This document shows, piece by piece, positions 6,987 to 14,782 of a stretch of DNA of 42,748 bases. The position numbers and the translations under genes were made by a program. The DNA is from Limivicinus sp963617275 (lineage in GTDB: Bacteria > Bacillota > Clostridia > Oscillospirales > Oscillospiraceae), in NCBI GenBank assembly GCA_963617275.1, contig CAVENX010000023.1:1-42748 (forward strand), read 5' to 3'. How positions within the stretch are numbered: position 1 is the first letter of the stretch; every line of letters begins with the position of its first letter. The notes beneath the pieces were generated by a model. The model did not search any database and was not told the origin of the DNA. It worked only from the letters and a program-made list of their open reading frames with translations.

Positions 6987-7883
6987 TCAGTATATTTCCC
7001 GCTCCGTCACGCAGTTTTCCTTGATCTCGCCCACAAGGACACCGAGCGCGTCCACAACATGCGGGCGGATGTCGCCGCCGATGAGCACGAGCATTATATC
7101 GTCGCCCACGCCGAGACGGCCGCTGTTGAGCCAGACACGCACATAGTATATACCCGGCAGCTTCAGCGCATTTTCGACCGCCGCGTTCACCTTTTCCCCG
7201 TCGTAGGAAAAATCCATCTCCCTGACGGGCATGGCGCTTTCGTCCCCGCGCCGTACCTTTGCCTTTGCGCTGACCCTGACGACGCCGTTATGGAAAAGGA
7301 ACATTCCGCATTCCGCCGCCTTTGGGTCGGCCTTTGCCTCCCTGAGCCACTCATCCGCCGACGGGGCGGTCTTTTTTTCGGGCTTATCCGCCTCCGCGCA
7401 GTTTGCCGACCCCTCCGAGGCGATCATTTTCATGCCGTGCTGCACGGCTGCGATCACCGTGTTCAGGTTTTCCGCGGCAGCCTTTCTGCTGCCCGGGAGA
7501 TTTATTATGAGCGTCCTGCCGCGTATTCCGGCGGCGGCTCTGGAAAGGCAGGCACGCGGCGTAAACCTCATGCTGCCGGTGCGCATCGCCTCCGGTATGC
7601 CGCCCGTCTCGCGCTCAACGACGGCAAGCGTCGCGTCGGGAGTGACGTCCCGCGGGGAAAAGCCCGTCCCTCCGGTGGTCAGCACGAGATTTATCCCAAG
7701 ATCGTCCGCGCACTTTATAAGTTCCGCCTTTATCATTTCGACCTCGTCGGGAACGACGCTTCTGTATATCACCTCAAAGCCGTTTTCCTCCGCTATCGCG
7801 CAGACCGCAGGACCGCTCGTATCCTCCCGCTCGCCCGCATAGCCCTTGTCGCTTACCGTGATGACCGCGCATGAATATTTCAT
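6987..7883 (-). CDS. mog: Molybdopterin adenylyltransferase (Mog/MoaB) fused to a MoaE-like domain
   Basis: The 298-residue protein has two domains. Residues 1-160 are a MogA/MoaB domain: VITVSDKG near the start, TTGGTGFSPRDVTPDAT at 69-85, and LPGS at about 129, the Mg-ATP/molybdopterin site that adenylylates molybdopterin. After a Lys/Glu/Ala linker, residues about 185-298 align by eye with MoaE, the large subunit of molybdopterin synthase: VVR, then NSGRLGVGDDIMLVLIGG, then VGEIKENCVTERE. The first MoaE active-site Lys appears kept (EIK), but the second (FWK in E. coli) is replaced by Glu/Arg, and the His of the HR motif is lost. The domain may therefore be non-catalytic. Last gene of moaA-moaC-mog, overlapping moaC by 4 bases. 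Confidence 0.85.
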   Translation of the reverse strand: MKYSCAVITVSDKGYAGEREDTSGPAVCAIAEENGFEVIYRSVVPDEVEMIKAELIKCADDLGINLVLTTGGTGFSPRDVTPDATLAVVERETGGIPEAMRTGSMRFTPRACLSRAAAGIRGRTLIINLPGSRKAAAENLNTVIAAVQHGMKMIASEGSANCAEADKPEKKTAPSADEWLREAKADPKAAECGMFLFHNGVVRVSAKAKVRRGDESAMPVREMDFSYDGEKVNAAVENALKLPGIYYVRVWLNSGRLGVGDDIMLVLIGGDIRPHVVDALGVLVGEIKENCVTEREIY

Positions 7884-8365
7884 TTATCCCCGCTCCTTTC
7901 AAAATCGCCGTGTACGCCGCCCGTCTTTTTGAGCAGGCGTATATCCGTAATGACCATATCCTTCTGCACCGCCTTGCACATATCATATACCGTCAGCGCG
8001 GCGGTCGAGACCGCCGTGAGCGCCTCCATTTCAACGCCCGTTCTCCCATCGCAGGAGACGCTTGCCTCTATCTCCACGCTTCTGCGCTCCTCGTCGAGGT
8101 GCAGCTCAAGGTTTATCCCGCCGATGAGTATCGGATGGCACATGGGGATGATATCCGGCGTGCGCTTTGCGCCCATGACGCCCGCGATCTGCGCGACGGT
8201 GAGCACATCGCCCTTTTTCATTCCGCCCGAACGTATCAGCTCAAATGTGCGCTCATTGACAAGCACCCGCGCCGCCGCCCACGCTGTGCGCACGGAAACG
8301 GGCTTTTCGCCCACGTCCACCATTTTTGCCCTGCCCTGCTCATTGAAATGCGTAAAATCGTCCAC
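7880..8365 (-). CDS. moaC: Cyclic pyranopterin monophosphate synthase
   Basis: A 161-residue MoaC, which completes formation of cyclic pyranopterin monophosphate after MoaA. Near-invariant segments are GAKRTPDIIPMCHP (65-78), DGRTGVEMEALTAVS (106-120) and the KTGG active-site loop (147-150). FTHFNEQGRAKMVDV at the start is also typical. It is translationally coupled with mog (4-base overlap) and lies 2 bases after moaA, so the three genes form one tight - strand operon. Confidence 0.97.
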   Translation of the reverse strand: MDDFTHFNEQGRAKMVDVGEKPVSVRTAWAAARVLVNERTFELIRSGGMKKGDVLTVAQIAGVMGAKRTPDIIPMCHPILIGGINLELHLDEERRSVEIEASVSCDGRTGVEMEALTAVSTAALTVYDMCKAVQKDMVITDIRLLKKTGGVHGDFERSGDK

Positions 8366-8367
8366 CG

Positions 8368-9321
8368 TTATCCCCCTATCTCGTTCATGTTGCGTCCCGC
8401 GCCGCTCCGGTTCGACGCGTCAAGGATGCCATGCCACTGCGGCTTGGCGCGTATTGCGTTTTCAAACTGCGTCCTCATCCCTTCATAGTCGAGTCCTTTT
8501 ACGGAATACTCGGCGTCGGAGTGAAGGCACGGCTTTATTTTCCCGTCCGCCGTCAGGCGTATCCTGCTGCACGATGCGCAGAAATGCGCGCTCACCGGGC
8601 TTATAAGCCCGACGTTTCCCTTGCCCTCCGGCAGCCGGTACAGCTTTGCGACGCCGCCGTCCGACTCCGCCGGGATAAGCTCCGGCAGCTTTTCCGTCAC
8701 TGTTGTGCACGGGATATACGCGTCCGGGCCGAAGTCGCCGCTGTCGTACATCGGCATAAGCTCGATAAAGCGCACGTCCAGCGGATATTTTTCGGTAAGG
8801 CGCGCAAGAGCGGGTATCTCGTCGTCGTTGAAGCCGCCTATAAGCACCGCGTTAAGCTTTATTTTCTCAAACCCCGCTTCAAGCGCCGCGTCTATCCCGC
8901 GCAGAGCCTCGTCCAGCTCGCCGCGTCGGGTTATATAGCGGTACTTCCCGGCGCTGAGCGTGTCAAGGCTGATGTTGAGCCGCTTCACCCCCGCGCTTCT
9001 GAGCGGCTTTGCAAGCCGGGGAAGATCGACGCCGTTCGTCGTGATCGCAACGTCGCGTATCCCGTCGATAGCCGCCGCTTTTTCGCAGATAGAGACGATG
9101 TTCTTCTTCACAAGCGGCTCGCCGCCCGTTATGCGCAGCTTTTTTATCCCGAGACTTGCCGCCGCCGCGGCCGCCGTGATCATTTCCTCCTCGGTAAGCA
9201 TCTGCTCATGCTCTCTTTTGCACACCCCGTCCTCCGGCATACAGTAGCGGCAGCGGAGATTGCACAGTTCCGTCACCGACATGCGCAGGTACGTTATCTC
9301 ACGGGCGAAGTTATCTTTCAT
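8368..9321 (-). CDS. moaA: GTP 3',8-cyclase, radical SAM
   Basis: A 317-residue radical SAM enzyme that starts molybdenum cofactor synthesis from GTP. The N-terminal cluster motif is C20-x3-C24-x2-C27 (CNLRCRYC). RITGGEPL binds SAM. A second iron-sulfur cluster is marked by C-x2-C-x13-C near residues 248-265 (CASCSRIRL...KPC). The chain ends in Gly-Gly, as MoaA does. First gene of the - strand Moco operon. It is divergent from the MoeA-like gene across a 111-bp AT-rich region that also holds that gene's consensus promoter. Confidence 0.97.
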   Translation of the reverse strand: MKDNFAREITYLRMSVTELCNLRCRYCMPEDGVCKREHEQMLTEEEMITAAAAAASLGIKKLRITGGEPLVKKNIVSICEKAAAIDGIRDVAITTNGVDLPRLAKPLRSAGVKRLNISLDTLSAGKYRYITRRGELDEALRGIDAALEAGFEKIKLNAVLIGGFNDDEIPALARLTEKYPLDVRFIELMPMYDSGDFGPDAYIPCTTVTEKLPELIPAESDGGVAKLYRLPEGKGNVGLISPVSAHFCASCSRIRLTADGKIKPCLHSDAEYSVKGLDYEGMRTQFENAIRAKPQWHGILDASNRSGAGRNMNEIGG

Positions 9322-9359
9322 TATCTTTCTCTCTTTCAGGCATCAAGTATGATAAGGTC

Positions 9360-9388
9360 TTGACAAATTCGACTTTCAAAAATATAAT
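9360..9388 (+). promoter_or_regulatory. Consensus sigma-A promoter for the moeA-like/modABC operon
   Basis: TTGACA (9360-9365) and TATAAT (9383-9388) have a 17-base spacer, 44 bases before the ATG. The leader is too short for a Moco riboswitch. Confidence 0.85.
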
Positions 9389-9432
9389 AGTCGCAGTATA
9401 TAAAAAATTCAATATTAAAATGAGGTTCGGGT

Positions 9433-10452
9433 ATGAAGCTTATAAAAACGCAGGATGCGGCAGGCCACGTGCTCTGTCATGACCTCACGCAGATCATAAG
9501 GGGAGAATACAAGGACGCACGGTTCCGCAAGGGTCATATCGTGACGGAGGAGGACATCCCCGTCCTGCTCTCAATGGGCAAGGAAAACCTGTACATATAT
9601 GAGATGACGCCCGGCATGGTGCATGAAAACGACGCGGCGGAGCGGCTTTATGCCCTGTGCGCAAACGACAACATGCTGCGCAGCGAGGTCAAGGAGGGCA
9701 AGATAGAGCTTACGGCCGCCTGCGACGGACTTTTCACCGTGAAAAGCGACAGACTTCTTGCCGTCAATTCCCAGGAGGATATAATGATCGCCACGCGCAA
9801 GGGCGGCACCGCCGTGCGCAGGGGCGACAAGCTTGCGGGGATGCGGGTCATCCCGCTCATCATTGAGGAGGAAAAGCTCCGCCGTGCGGAGAACGCCGCA
9901 GGGGATGAACCTCTCATGGCGCTGCACCCTTTTATAAAGAAGACCGCCTGCATCGTGACCACCGGCAACGAGGTCAAAAAGGGCGTTATAAACGACACTT
10001 TCACACCCGTGGTCATTGAAAAGCTCAAAGCCTACGGGATAGAGACGATCGCAACGATCCGTTCCGGCGACGGCGTGGAGAACGTCAGGGACGCGATCCT
10101 TGAGATGCGCTGCAAAAAGCCCGATCTCATATTCTGCACCGGCGGGATGAGCGTCGATCCGGATGACAACACCCCCGGCGGGATACGCGCAAGCGGCGCG
10201 AGGATAGTTACCTACGGCGCGCCGGTGCTGCCCGGGGCGATGTTCCTCGTCGCTTATTTTGACGACGGCACGGCGATATGCGGTCTGCCCGGCTGCGTGA
10301 TGTATGCGGGCGCGACGGTGTTCGACCTGCTGCTGCCGCGTCTTGCCGCAGGTGTGCCGGTAACAAGGGGAGACGTTGTCGCCCTCGGCGAGGGCGGGCT
10401 GTGTCTCGGGTGCAAGCCCTGCCGCTATCCCCTCTGTCCTTTCGGCAGATAA
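9433..10452 (+). CDS. MoeA-like molybdopterin-binding protein with C-terminal Cys cluster
   Basis: A 339-residue protein. Its second half is a MoCF_biosynth domain: CIVTTGNEV (about 176), a TGGMSVDPDD loop (about 237-246) and GLPGCVMYA (about 280), the molybdopterin-binding fold used for metal insertion. The first half does not resemble MoeA domains I/II well. The tail holds C324, C327, C330 and C335 in CLGCKPCRYPLCPFG, a pattern suggesting a metal or iron-sulfur site absent from E. coli MoeA. It heads an operon with modABC and faces moaAC-mog, so a role in Mo/W insertion or sensing is likely. Clostridial relatives are annotated simply as molybdopterin-binding proteins. Confidence 0.82.
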   Translation: MKLIKTQDAAGHVLCHDLTQIIRGEYKDARFRKGHIVTEEDIPVLLSMGKENLYIYEMTPGMVHENDAAERLYALCANDNMLRSEVKEGKIELTAACDGLFTVKSDRLLAVNSQEDIMIATRKGGTAVRRGDKLAGMRVIPLIIEEEKLRRAENAAGDEPLMALHPFIKKTACIVTTGNEVKKGVINDTFTPVVIEKLKAYGIETIATIRSGDGVENVRDAILEMRCKKPDLIFCTGGMSVDPDDNTPGGIRASGARIVTYGAPVLPGAMFLVAYFDDGTAICGLPGCVMYAGATVFDLLLPRLAAGVPVTRGDVVALGEGGLCLGCKPCRYPLCPFGR

Positions 10453-10535
10453 GGCTTTATTACGTCTTTCAATGGCACCCCACGCAAAGCGGGAGTGCAC
10501 ATGACAAATAATATCATATTGAAAGGAAAAGTACA

Positions 10536-11354
10536 ATGAAAAAACTGCTCTCCCTCATCCTCGCGCTTGTCATGCTTCTCAGCTTCTCCGTTTTCGCCTC
10601 TGCCGCCGGATCGGAAGACGTTGAGATCGTGGTTTTCGCCGCCGCTTCCATGACCGAAACGCTGACCGAGATCGCCGAAATGTACAAGGAGGTTGCTCCC
10701 AATGTCACGCTGACCTTCAATTTCGACTCCTCCGGAACGCTCAAGACCCAGATCCAGGAGGGCGCGGTATGCGACCTGTTCATCTCCGCCGCACCCAAGC
10801 AGATGAACGCGCTTGACGGCTCTCTCGCCGACGACGCGGACAAGAATCCCGACGGTCTTGACATGATCGTTACCGACAGCCGCATCAACCTGCTGGAGAA
10901 CAAGGTCACGCTCGCGGTTCCCGACGGCAACCCCAAGAATATCAAGAGCTTCGATCAGCTTGCGGAGCTTCTCAGGAGCGGCAGCGTGATGCTCGCCATA
11001 GGCAACAGCGATGTTCCGGTCGGACAGTATACCCAGAAGATCTTTGCCTATTATGAGATCGACGAGGCGGATATCGTCTCCTGCCTGACCTACGGCTCCA
11101 ACGTCAAGGAAGTTACCACCGCCGTCTCCGAAGGCGTCGTTGACTGCGGCATTATATACGCGACCGACGCATGCTCCGCAGAGCTCACCGTTGTTGACAG
11201 CGCCACAAAGGATATGTGCGGTCAGGTCATCTACCCCGCCGCCGTCCTCTCCGCTTCCGAGCATCAGGAAGCCGCCGCGGACTTCCTCGCCTATCTCCAG
11301 AGCGACGATGCCGTCGCCGTATTCGAAGCGGTAGGCTTCTCCCCGGCATTCTGA
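10536..11354 (+). CDS. modA: Molybdate ABC transporter, substrate-binding protein
   Basis: A 272-residue secreted binding protein. A signal peptide of about 23 residues ends at FASA. The mature start VEIVVFAAASMTETLTEI is the ModA hallmark; ASM contributes to the oxyanion pocket. NFDSSGTLKTQI and CDLFISA follow, as does DVPVGQYTQKI. It captures molybdate or tungstate and passes it to ModB. AAAGGAAAAG stands before the ATG at 10536. There is no lipobox, which is unusual for a Gram-positive binding protein, so it may be held by the permease or another feature. Confidence 0.95.
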   Translation: MKKLLSLILALVMLLSFSVFASAAGSEDVEIVVFAAASMTETLTEIAEMYKEVAPNVTLTFNFDSSGTLKTQIQEGAVCDLFISAAPKQMNALDGSLADDADKNPDGLDMIVTDSRINLLENKVTLAVPDGNPKNIKSFDQLAELLRSGSVMLAIGNSDVPVGQYTQKIFAYYEIDEADIVSCLTYGSNVKEVTTAVSEGVVDCGIIYATDACSAELTVVDSATKDMCGQVIYPAAVLSASEHQEAAADFLAYLQSDDAVAVFEAVGFSPAF

Positions 11355-11379
11355 CAGATAATCTTCTTTCCGATTCCTT

Positions 11380-11414
11380 TGAGGGGCAGGGCACTTCTCT
11401 GTCCCTCAGCTTTT
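11380..11414 (+). terminator. Attenuator-like hairpin between modA and modB
   Basis: TGAGGGGCAG (11380-11389) pairs, with one mismatch, with CTGTCCCTCA (11399-11408), followed by GCTTTTTAT. It probably lowers modBC expression relative to the binding protein. Confidence 0.7.
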
Positions 11415-11430
11415 TATATGAGGTGTCACT

Positions 11431-12123
11431 ATGGATTGGTATCCGCTATGGAACTCCCTGCGTATCGCCGCCATCTCCGCCGCCGCAGTCTTTTTTCTGG
11501 GCATTTTCGCGGCATACTACATTGCAAAGCTGCCGAGGCTTCTTAAAGGCACGCTGGACGTGATACTGACGCTGCCGCTTGTCCTGCCGCCGACGGTCGT
11601 GGGGTATCTGCTTCTGCGCGTTCTCGGGCCCAAGCGCGTGGTAGGCGCGTGGGTGCTGAGCACTTTCGGGATAAGGCTGGTCATGACATGGTGGTCGGCG
11701 GTATTCGCGGTCATCGTCGTGGTGTTCCCGCTGATGTACCGCACTGTGCGCGGCGCTTTCGAGGCCTTTGACGAGACGCTTGCTTACTCCGGGCAGACGC
11801 TCGGGCTTTCCAACACCTATATTTTTTGGCGCATCCGTATGCCCTGCTGCCGTTCCGGCGTTATCGCGGGGGCGGTGCTGTCGTTCGCACGCGCTCTCGG
11901 CGAATACGGGGCGACGTCCATGATTGCCGGATATACCCCCGGAAAAACCGCAACGATCTCGACCACGGTCTATCAGATGTGGCGCACCGACAACGACGCT
12001 CTGGCGCTGAAATGGGTCATGGTAAACATCGCCATCTCCGCCGTGGTCATGCTTGCGGTAAATCTTCTGGAGAAAAAGAATCTTCTTGTCTCCGCGGGAA
12101 AGGGGAGGAAAATTCCGTCATGA
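11431..12123 (+). CDS. modB: Molybdate ABC transporter, permease
   Basis: A 230-residue membrane protein with about five helices. It has the ModB strand LPLVLPPTVVGYLLL near residue 50, the EAA loop EAFDETLAYSGQTLGLS (about 109-125) that docks on the ATPase, and the segment RALGEYGATSMIAG. GAGGTG precedes the ATG. Its stop overlaps the modC start (ATGA at 12120-12123), indicating coupled translation. Confidence 0.96.
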   Translation: MDWYPLWNSLRIAAISAAAVFFLGIFAAYYIAKLPRLLKGTLDVILTLPLVLPPTVVGYLLLRVLGPKRVVGAWVLSTFGIRLVMTWWSAVFAVIVVVFPLMYRTVRGAFEAFDETLAYSGQTLGLSNTYIFWRIRMPCCRSGVIAGAVLSFARALGEYGATSMIAGYTPGKTATISTTVYQMWRTDNDALALKWVMVNIAISAVVMLAVNLLEKKNLLVSAGKGRKIPS

Positions 12124-13130
12124 GCCTGCTTGTCGATATAGAAAAGGATCTCGGACAGTTCTCGCTCCGCGCACGGTTTGAGGCCGGAAACACGACGACG
12201 GCGCTTCTGGGCGCTTCCGGCTGCGGCAAGAGTGTGACGCTCAAGTGCATTGCGGGGATAATGACGCCCGACAGGGGCAGGATCGTCCTCGACGGGAGGA
12301 CGCTCTTCGACCGCGAAAAGCATATAAACCTCACGCCGCAGGAACGCCGCGTGGGCTATCTTTTCCAGCAGTACGCGCTTTTCTCGAACATGACCGTCGA
12401 GCAGAACATACAGTGCGGCATACGCGCCGGCAGCCGCAGTGAAAAGCGGCGGCTTTGCGCGCAGGCGGTGCAGCGCTTCCGTCTTGAGGGGCTTGAAAAA
12501 AAATATCCCGTGCAGCTGTCCGGCGGGCAGCAGCAGCGCACGGCGCTTGCGCGCATCCTGCTGTCGGAGCCGAAATGCATCCTGCTTGACGAGCCTTTTT
12601 CCGCGCTTGACAGCTTTCTCAAGTGGAATCTGGAGCTTGAGCTGTCGGACATTCTCTCAGACTTTGACGGGCCTGTTCTCTGGGTGTCGCACGACCGCGG
12701 GGAATGCCGCCGCAACTGCGAAAACGTCTGCGTGATGGAAGCGGGGCTTGTAAAAAACGTCACGACGATGGCGCTGCTCTCCGAAAATCCGACGTCCGTC
12801 GCCGAGGCGCGGCTGATGGGCTATAAGAACATTCTTCGCGCCGAGCGCACAGGACGGGGCGTCCTCTTCCCCGATTGGCGGCTTGAAATACTATCGGAGC
12901 TCCCCGGCGGATTTAAAAACGCGGTCATTCCCGACTCCGCCGTAAGTGCGGGCGGAAAGCTGCCGTTTCGCGTCGTGCGCACGATAACAGATCTCGGCGG
13001 GGATATCCTTCTCATAAGACCCGAGGACGCACCGCCCGATTCCCCCGTTATAAGCATCCGCTGTCAGCAGAGTGACGGCAGCGGCACGGTGCTTATCGAC
13101 TTTCTGCCCGAAAAGATGCTGTTCATATGA
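12120..13130 (+). CDS. modC: Molybdate ABC transporter, ATPase
   Basis: A 336-residue ATP-binding subunit with Walker A GASGCGKS (31-38), Q-loop LFQQYALF, signature LSGGQQQR (133-140), Walker B CILLDEP (about 153-159) and the H-loop SHD (about 190). Residues after 230 correspond to the ModC C-terminal region. They are shorter and less clear than the usual Mop-like domain, so regulatory molybdate binding is uncertain. The start is fixed by the 4-base overlap with modB and GGGGAGG just upstream. Confidence 0.95.
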   Translation: MSLLVDIEKDLGQFSLRARFEAGNTTTALLGASGCGKSVTLKCIAGIMTPDRGRIVLDGRTLFDREKHINLTPQERRVGYLFQQYALFSNMTVEQNIQCGIRAGSRSEKRRLCAQAVQRFRLEGLEKKYPVQLSGGQQQRTALARILLSEPKCILLDEPFSALDSFLKWNLELELSDILSDFDGPVLWVSHDRGECRRNCENVCVMEAGLVKNVTTMALLSENPTSVAEARLMGYKNILRAERTGRGVLFPDWRLEILSELPGGFKNAVIPDSAVSAGGKLPFRVVRTITDLGGDILLIRPEDAPPDSPVISIRCQQSDGSGTVLIDFLPEKMLFI

Positions 13131-13140
13131 TGCAAAAATG

Positions 13141-13170
13141 CCGCTTATCACCCTGTGATAAGCGGTCTAC
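13141..13170 (+). terminator. Hairpin after modC
   Basis: CCGCTTATCA (13141-13150) pairs with TGATAAGCGG (13156-13165). The T-run after it is weak (TCTACTTCT). A family A repeat follows directly. Confidence 0.65.
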
Positions 13171-13172
13171 TT

Positions 13173-13359
13173 CTCGAAGAACCTCATTAAGGTTCTTCGA
13201 CAAAAGGGGCTGCACTGCGCTCTGTGCCTCGGTTGTTCGCCGAAGGCGAACAATTCGACACTCGCTCCGTGAGAAGTGTTTTCTCCGACGTACATGCCGC
13301 CGGAGAAAACGATCAAATCTATTTTTTGCCTGCGGGCAAAAAACTCTGCGAGGCTTTTT
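13173..13359 (+). repeat. Family A repeat, complete copy behind modC
   Basis: In order it holds a dyad CGAAGAACCT/AGGTTCTTCG (13175-13199), the conserved GGCTGCACTGCGCTCTGTGC, TTGTTCGCC/GGCGAACAA, CACTCGCTCCGTGAGAAGTG, GTTTTCTCC/GGAGAAAAC and TTTTTTGCC/GGGCAAAAAA, ending GCGAGGCTTTTT. The order and spacing match 41973-42176 almost base for base. A one-base length change relative to that copy shifts any reading frame, so the element is probably not coding. Confidence 0.9.
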
Positions 13360-13383
13360 ATATCTGTTGCCTATTGTGCGGTT

Positions 13384-14439
13384 TTAATTGTCGGCGTAGA
13401 CTTCGCGGAAGCGTTCCTGTTCCACGCAGTCCGAAAGACCGGTGATAAAATCCTTGACATCCTCCGTCGAGGCAAGGGCGGTGTGCAGCGCGGTCTTGCC
13501 GCCGTTTTTGCACAGCGACACCCGAACCGCCGTTCCGCGTCCTACACGGCTTTCAAGCAGCATCGTGCCGCCGTGCAGGCGCGCTATGCCCATTGCCGCC
13601 GAAAGACCGATGCCCGCGCCGCGGCTCATATCTCTCAGCTCAGTCGAGCCGCAGTAGCGCTCAAACACGTTATAGAGCAGCCCCGTTTCAATGCCGCAGC
13701 CATCGTCATCGACGGCGAGCACCACCGTCTCCCTGCCGTCGATCAGGCGCACGTGTATCTTGGCGCATTTGCCGTGTTTCACAGCGTTCGAGATCAGGTT
13801 GGAAAGCAGGTTCTTCATAAGCGCGGGATCGACCTTTGCCTGAAGCCCCGCGGGCGCTTCATAGTCGATCTTCACATCCGGAATGAGCGCGGAAACGATA
13901 TCCGTATATTCCGCGAACAGTCTGCTGACGTCAACGGGCTTCGGCGCGAAGTTCAGCGTGCCGTTCTGGATACCGCGCACGATCGTGATGTTTCCCACAA
14001 GCCTTGCGGCCGAGGAGATGCTTTTGTTCAGCGAAGCCGCCATATCCAGCATATCCGTGTTCCCGGTCTTCTCGCCCTGCGCCCTGAACCGCGACGCCGA
14101 CATGGACATGATCATCAGCGATTCGCGCAGCGCATAAAGGAACGCGTCGTTGATCGCCACATTGTCAAGGCATACTTCCTTGATGACAAATATCTGCTCC
14201 CCGTTTCTTTTTGTCGCGCGTATGATGCAGTTTCTGCCGTTTACGCCGGTGTTTGCGGTGAAATCATCCGCCTGCATACCGGATATCTCCGTACCGAGCA
14301 GCGTGGAAACATGTTTGCCGACGCATTTTCCGCCAAGGATCGCCACGGCGGGAGGATTCGCAAAAACGATTTTTTCGCCGCGCGCGATCAGCACTGCCTC
14401 GCCTATAACGGACAGCACATCCAGATCAAATTCACTCAT
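13384..14439 (-). CDS. Soluble histidine-kinase-like ATPase lacking the phosphoacceptor His
   Basis: A 351-residue cytoplasmic protein without membrane segments. Residues 1-95 look PAS-like (VLSVIGEAVLIARGEKIVFAN). Residues about 95-160 are helical, where a kinase would carry its H-box, but contain no His. A complete HATPase_c domain follows: N-box NLLSNLISNAVKHGK (210-224), G1 DDDGCGI (244-250), an F-box region and G2 GAGIGLS (274-280). ATP binding is therefore expected but classical autophosphorylation is not. No response regulator lies nearby. GGAGAG precedes the ATG. It could be a regulatory ATPase or a kinase with another acceptor. Confidence 0.82.
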   Translation of the reverse strand: MSEFDLDVLSVIGEAVLIARGEKIVFANPPAVAILGGKCVGKHVSTLLGTEISGMQADDFTANTGVNGRNCIIRATKRNGEQIFVIKEVCLDNVAINDAFLYALRESLMIMSMSASRFRAQGEKTGNTDMLDMAASLNKSISSAARLVGNITIVRGIQNGTLNFAPKPVDVSRLFAEYTDIVSALIPDVKIDYEAPAGLQAKVDPALMKNLLSNLISNAVKHGKCAKIHVRLIDGRETVVLAVDDDGCGIETGLLYNVFERYCGSTELRDMSRGAGIGLSAAMGIARLHGGTMLLESRVGRGTAVRVSLCKNGGKTALHTALASTEDVKDFITGLSDCVEQERFREVYADN

Positions 14440-14782
14440 AATAACTCTCCAAAAAAATATTTTTACTCTCTCGTCCCGGACTTCGGGACATTGTACCCAT
14501 GCATATGATATGGGACAGCGGCGAATAAATTCCTCATATGCAATCCTATCAATCGCGTGTTTGTGTGCATTTTAGCACACATCGACAAATTACACAATAC
14601 GCCGATATAAATTTGCTTGGAATTGACATAAATTTTGGCACATTTTTAAACAAAAAAATATGGATAAATATTGCATTTTTACAACATTATGTGTTAAAAT
14701 CAATGTGTTAAGCAAAGGACAAATTCCCCTTTGGGTTTTTGTATATATTTTTTCAGCAAATCTTAATTTGGAGGATTTTCTA
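14440..14782. other. Intergenic region between the kinase-like gene and gap
   Basis: No gene is seen. The first part holds short hairpins: GTCCCG/CGGGAC (14473-14489), CCCAT/ATGGG (about 14497-14515) and GTGTGC/GCACAC (14563-14580). The rest is AT-rich, unlike its surroundings, and contains two promoter-like pairs: TTGACA at 14623 with TTAAAC at 14646, and the pair listed separately at 14671-14699. A long leader suggests gap is strongly or multiply regulated. Confidence 0.6.
14671..14699 (+). promoter_or_regulatory. Probable gap promoter
   Basis: TTGCAT (14671-14676) and TTAAAA (14694-14699) have a 17-base spacer in an AT-rich tract. A second candidate, TTGACA-N17-TTAAAC, lies at 14623-14651. 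Which is used cannot be decided from sequence. Confidence 0.45.

Noticed and set aside
10453..10535. Molybdenum cofactor riboswitch before modA
   Set aside because: The interval of 83 bases is too short and shows only a small bulged hairpin. The leader before the MoeA-like gene is also too short.
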